Positions 60,838 through 64,000 of a stretch of DNA of 64,000 bases are shown piece by piece; the first letter of the stretch is position 1; the number at the start of each line of letters is the position of its first letter. The translations under genes were made by a program, and so were the position numbers. Where the stretch lies: positions 8,918 through 72,917 of the forward strand of contig CATYIV010000008.1 in the NCBI GenBank assembly GCA_958407465.1, read 5' to 3'. Source of the DNA: an uncultured Collinsella sp. Lineage in GTDB: Bacteria; Actinomycetota; Coriobacteriia; Coriobacteriales; Coriobacteriaceae. The notes under the pieces are model-generated. The model saw only the letters and a program-made list of their open reading frames with translations, had not been told where the DNA came from and searched no databases.

Positions 60838-61449
60838 CTAGCTATTAAACCCGTTGAACTTGAGATAGCTCATCAGGTAAGCCTTCGAAACGAAGGACGA
60901 TACCGCACTGCGTACAAGCAGCGACTCACGCGTTACCTGATGCGCGGTATCGGGAACCGGCGTCTGCTCGACGGAAAACGCCGAACGAATCGATGCCTCG
61001 AGCTGATCGACAACATAATCGAAGGCCGTCGGGGCATCGTAGCTCAAACGCTGAATGTTAAAGAGTGCCTGCACCGCAGCAATAGGTAGCACCTGCTTAA
61101 AGATGCAGATAGCGATCAGGCGGGCAATCTGCTCGCGGCCATATTGCTTTTTGACCGGAGCAGGCACCAGGCCGACCTTCACGTAGTTATTGATCATCGA
61201 TGGCGTAATGACAGGCTGCTCAACGCAAATGGACAGCGGCTCCATCCACAGCGCAACATACTCAATAACCTGGTCGCGGTAGAGCGTCACATTGGGCAAC
61301 TGGTTATAGCGCGGCAGACTCAACGTATTAAGTTTGCGCACGATATCGGACTGAATAAATGCATCGGGCAGCACAGTGGGCTGAATATCCTCAGGCTTAA
61401 TGCTGACCGACGAATCAGACATCGGGATAACGCGTTTGGCGTGGTTCAT
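60838..61449 (-). CDS. DUF1836 protein, probable regulator
   Basis: 203 residues. The middle contains PVITPSMINNYVKVGLVPAPVKKQYGREQIARLIAICIFKQ, the DUF1836 core and a MerR-like helix-turn-helix with wing. The C-terminal part lacks a known effector domain. The start has GGAGGA on the minus strand. It is convergent with degV and carries a near-copy of the degV operator upstream, so it may control both genes. Confidence 0.82.
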   Translation of the reverse strand: MNHAKRVIPMSDSSVSIKPEDIQPTVLPDAFIQSDIVRKLNTLSLPRYNQLPNVTLYRDQVIEYVALWMEPLSICVEQPVITPSMINNYVKVGLVPAPVKKQYGREQIARLIAICIFKQVLPIAAVQALFNIQRLSYDAPTAFDYVVDQLEASIRSAFSVEQTPVPDTAHQVTRESLLVRSAVSSFVSKAYLMSYLKFNGFNS

Positions 61450-61490
61450 AAGGATCCTCCGTTCATTAGCAATATTGTATTCTAAGTAAT

Positions 61491-61514
61491 CTAGTTTTGC
61501 ATACTATATAGCAG
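61491..61514. promoter_or_regulatory. Second copy of the degV operator-like motif
   Basis: CTAGTTTTG-C-ATACTA-T-ATAGCAG matches the degV site at 22 of 24 positions and lies 42 bases upstream of the DUF1836 start. The left palindrome arm is less well kept. Confidence 0.6.
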
Positions 61515-61521
61515 GAAAGTA

Positions 61522-61563
61522 AAAGTGGTTGGACAGCACATTGATGCACCGTCCAACCACTTT
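61522..61563 (-). terminator. Terminator of trxB
   Basis: AAAGTGGTTGGAC (61522-61534) and GTCCAACCACTTT (61551-61563), 13 bp; a T-run follows on the minus strand. Confidence 0.85.
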
Positions 61564-61604
61564 GTTTTAAAGATAGCAACCTTACATAAGATATATTATC
61601 GTAC

Positions 61605-62543
61605 TTATCCACGGAGAAACGCGTATACGCTCGTTGCCGCTATGGCTCCATCAGAAACGGCAGTCACAACCTGGCGTAAACGCTTGGAACGGATGTCGCC
61701 AGCGGCAAATAGACCTGGCGTGCGGGTCGCCATGGAATCATCAGTAACAATACCGCCGTCCGGCGCCAGATCGACTAGATGCTCAACGAGCTCGGAATGG
61801 GGCTGCGTTCCGGTAAAGACAAAGATACCAAACGAGCCAGGGACAAATGACTCGGTGTGAGTTTCCCCGGATGCATTGTCCTTAAAGGTAATCGTCGTTG
61901 GCATGGCTTCGCCCGAGAGCTCGACAATACTAGTTTGGTACCTAACTGAAATATTATCTTTTGCAAGAACTTTTTGAACCACACCATCGGGGGCACGGAA
62001 CTGATCGCGGCGCAAAACGATGGTCACGCTGCTGGCGATTTCTGACAAGAACAGAGCTTCCTCGCAGGCAGCATTGCCGCCGCCGATGACAAAAACCTGC
62101 TTGCCGCGAAAGAACATGCCGTCGCACGTCGCGCAATACGAAACGCCGCGACCGCGATACGCATCCTCGCCAACAAAACCAGCAGATCGCGGCGTGGCAC
62201 CCATGCAAGCGATAACGCTCGAGGCCGACGTATCGCCCAAATCGTGATGCACCGTAAACAGCGCTGCATCGGCATCGTAATCGATACCCGTAACCATGCT
62301 CCATGTAACCTGTGCTCCCAGGCCCTCTGCATGCTGCTGAAAACGCTCACCGAGTTCGGCGCCACTCAAGAGCGGAATGCCCGGATAGTTCTCGACTTCA
62401 TTGGTCGTGGCGATCTGCCCTCCCGACATGCCCTGTTCAATCACGGTCGTCGTTAGGTTGGAGCGCGCCGCATAAATGGCCGCAGCATAGCCCGCAGGGC
62501 CGCCACCGATAATCGCAACATCGATCGGCTGATGGGTAGTCAT
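61605..62543 (-). CDS. trxB: Thioredoxin reductase
   Basis: FAD enzyme passing electrons from NADPH to thioredoxin. 312 residues: FAD site IIGGGPAGYAAAIYAARS, redox disulfide CATCDGMFF, NADPH site VIGGGNAACEEALFLS, and FAAGDIRSKRLRQVVTAVSDGAIAA. ATG 62543 is chosen for the strong AGGAGG just upstream; the longer frame has none. No trxA is adjacent. Confidence 0.94.
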   Translation of the reverse strand: MTTHQPIDVAIIGGGPAGYAAAIYAARSNLTTTVIEQGMSGGQIATTNEVENYPGIPLLSGAELGERFQQHAEGLGAQVTWSMVTGIDYDADAALFTVHHDLGDTSASSVIACMGATPRSAGFVGEDAYRGRGVSYCATCDGMFFRGKQVFVIGGGNAACEEALFLSEIASSVTIVLRRDQFRAPDGVVQKVLAKDNISVRYQTSIVELSGEAMPTTITFKDNASGETHTESFVPGSFGIFVFTGTQPHSELVEHLVDLAPDGGIVTDDSMATRTPGLFAAGDIRSKRLRQVVTAVSDGAIAATSVYAFLRG

Positions 62544-62660
62544 GAAGAGACCTCCTGTCGAAAGATTGGCGTTCTTTGCGCTCATACCCAAATTTACGTG
62601 AACATGACACTCATGCACTACAATGATAAATCGCGTAACAAAGCTGAAGGGGAGTTATCG

Positions 62661-63962
62661 ATGGATCAAACGCAGATGAGCAATAGCGCTCCCCTGCCCA
62701 TGCAAGCCACTCCCCAACCGGAGCAAATGACCGTTTCACCTGCACAAAAACCCCTAGTAACCATTGTGCACGCATCGGTTGGATCGGGCCACAAAGCCGC
62801 CGCCAACGCGATTGCACAAGCATTTGAACTTATCCGCGGCACCAAGGGAATCCCTGAGGATATTGAAATTGAAGTGCTCGATATCCTTGATTTTGGACGT
62901 ATTAAATTCGACGGCAATAAGACCGCGGCTTCTTTTACGGGAGCCACACGCCCCATTTACGACCTGACCTGGCGATATACGCTTACGGGACATCTTCTCT
63001 GGGGTGGCGGCACGGCATGGTCGCGTATTATGTTCCCCGCCTTCAACGAATATATTCGTCGCCGCAGGCCTATAGCCGTGGTCGCAACGCACATCACAGC
63101 AGCCAATGTTGCCGTGGGCGCCCGCGTAATTACGGGTATCGATTACCCGGTCATCTGTGTGCCGACCGATTACGAAGTCGAAGGCTTTTGGCCCCACAAG
63201 GACACCGACCTATTCTGTGTAGCCAACGAGTTTATGGCCGAAACGCTGCGCCCGCGCAAGGTTCCCGAGTCAAAGATCCGCATAACGGGCATCCCCATCC
63301 GAGCCGGTTTCGATTCAGATTACAAACGCGAAGATGAGCTCAGCAAGTTCAATCTCCCCATAGACAAAACCGTCGTATTGGTGATGGCCGGTGCCAGTTT
63401 ACCCCAACCATACGTGCGTTTCCGCGCCGCGATGGACCACACGCTCCCCTTCTTACGCAGCTTTGAGGACATGCACTTTGTCTTTTTACCGGGCAAGGAT
63501 AAAGAATACGCCACCCGACTCAAGACGCTCTTCGACGCCATGAAGCTCGAAAACGTCACGGTTCTAGACTACGTGGACGACATGGCGGCCCTCATGCACG
63601 GCTGCGACCTGGCAATTCTCAAATCGGGCGGACTCACCGTCACCGAGTGCCTGTGCGCGCATCTGCCGATGATCCTGCTGGGCAAGTCCTATGGCCAGGA
63701 AAAGGCAAACACCACGATGCTCACCGGCATGGGCGCCAGCATGCATGTCACCACCGCACGAGAACTCATCGTGACGTTGCGCCATCTCCACGATCATCCG
63801 GAGTCGCTCAAGGCACTGCTCATCAATGGCGAAGTCCTGCGCCGTCCACACGCAGCCGAGGACATCGCCATCGCCACCATGGAGCTTGCAGGTAAGCCCC
63901 AAAAACGTAAACGAGCCTTCTGCCGCTTCTACTGGGGAGGAAAGCCCGCGCATATCCGCTAG
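62661..63962 (+). CDS. GT28/MGDG-synthase-like lipid glycosyltransferase
   Basis: 433 residues. HASVGSGHKAAANAIAQAF at the start is the MGDG-synthase N-terminal motif, YPVICVPTDYEVEGFW follows, and the C-terminal GT28 half has MAGASLP, YVDDMAALMHGCDLAILKSGGLTVTECL. It resembles processive diacylglycerol glucosyltransferases (UgtP) and probably makes glycolipid anchors. ATG 62661 follows AAGGGGAG. It is divergent from trxB across 117 bases. Only 38 bases without features remain after its stop. Confidence 0.88.
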   Translation: MDQTQMSNSAPLPMQATPQPEQMTVSPAQKPLVTIVHASVGSGHKAAANAIAQAFELIRGTKGIPEDIEIEVLDILDFGRIKFDGNKTAASFTGATRPIYDLTWRYTLTGHLLWGGGTAWSRIMFPAFNEYIRRRRPIAVVATHITAANVAVGARVITGIDYPVICVPTDYEVEGFWPHKDTDLFCVANEFMAETLRPRKVPESKIRITGIPIRAGFDSDYKREDELSKFNLPIDKTVVLVMAGASLPQPYVRFRAAMDHTLPFLRSFEDMHFVFLPGKDKEYATRLKTLFDAMKLENVTVLDYVDDMAALMHGCDLAILKSGGLTVTECLCAHLPMILLGKSYGQEKANTTMLTGMGASMHVTTARELIVTLRHLHDHPESLKALLINGEVLRRPHAAEDIAIATMELAGKPQKRKRAFCRFYWGGKPAHIR

Positions 63963-64000
63963 TCGAATGTCCGCCGCTCTGCCGGAGCCGCCCTTATATC

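Overview
The window looks like a chromosomal segment of a high-GC gut actinobacterium of the class Coriobacteriia, most likely Collinsella or a close relative. This rests on overall base composition and codon use, a GarA-like FHA protein next to an FtsR-like MerR protein, an RmlC-RmlD fusion, an LPXTG surface protein and a compact block of lipid, cell-division and RNA-modification genes. The genus is an inference; no rRNA gene is present to settle it.

Layout. 1-2708: the start of a minus-strand glgB, then a HAD phosphatase, thiamine pyrophosphokinase and a tRNA-Ala with promoter and terminator. 2988-22828: a surface-polysaccharide locus. It opens with a long leader that ends in a large hairpin (3359-3431), directly before a NusG-paralogue antiterminator of LoaP type. 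It then encodes a priming phosphoglycosyl transferase, four glycosyltransferases, a radical SAM/SPASM protein, two polysaccharide pyruvyl-transferase-like proteins, two F420-hydrogenase-beta-like ferredoxin proteins, a Wzy-like polymerase, a Wzx-like flippase, a frameshifted acyltransferase and a dTDP-rhamnose operon. Several of these genes carry perfect inverted repeats inside their reading frames.

23332-31843 is an accessory island of lower GC. Its centre is a reverse transcriptase (26116-27540) preceded by a strongly structured non-coding stretch and followed by a KAP-type P-loop NTPase (27706-29487). This resembles a defence reverse-transcriptase cassette and is the best candidate for an undescribed system. 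On either side lie unrecognised genes of a different codon style: a PH-like/glycine-zipper membrane protein with a zinc-ribbon partner to the left, and an unknown protein with a ClpB-like AAA+ ATPase to the right.

31844-37279 is a decayed accessory zone. It holds an LPXTG protein and a truncated paralogue of it, an RHH-YfbU protein, a broken Abi_2 gene, an MNT antitoxin whose HEPN partner is cut off, and a DUF3825 gene with an in-frame stop. 37418-38340 is a tRNA cluster with a recent direct duplication of a tRNA-Ala unit and an inverted scrap of the next gene's start.

38372-55462 is a tightly packed core operon array: ABC-F, M50 protease, scpA, scpB, rluB, cmk, plsC, ispH, a DUF512 protein, der, plsY, gpsA, rpe, a cysteine desulfurase, a Nif3-like protein, a zinc-ribbon coiled-coil protein and coaBC. 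After a tRNA-Pro come pgsA, the FHA/MerR pair, apt, an NlpC/P60 hydrolase, degV, a minus-strand DUF1836 regulator that shares a DNA motif with degV, minus-strand trxB and a GT28/MGDG-synthase-like glycosyltransferase.
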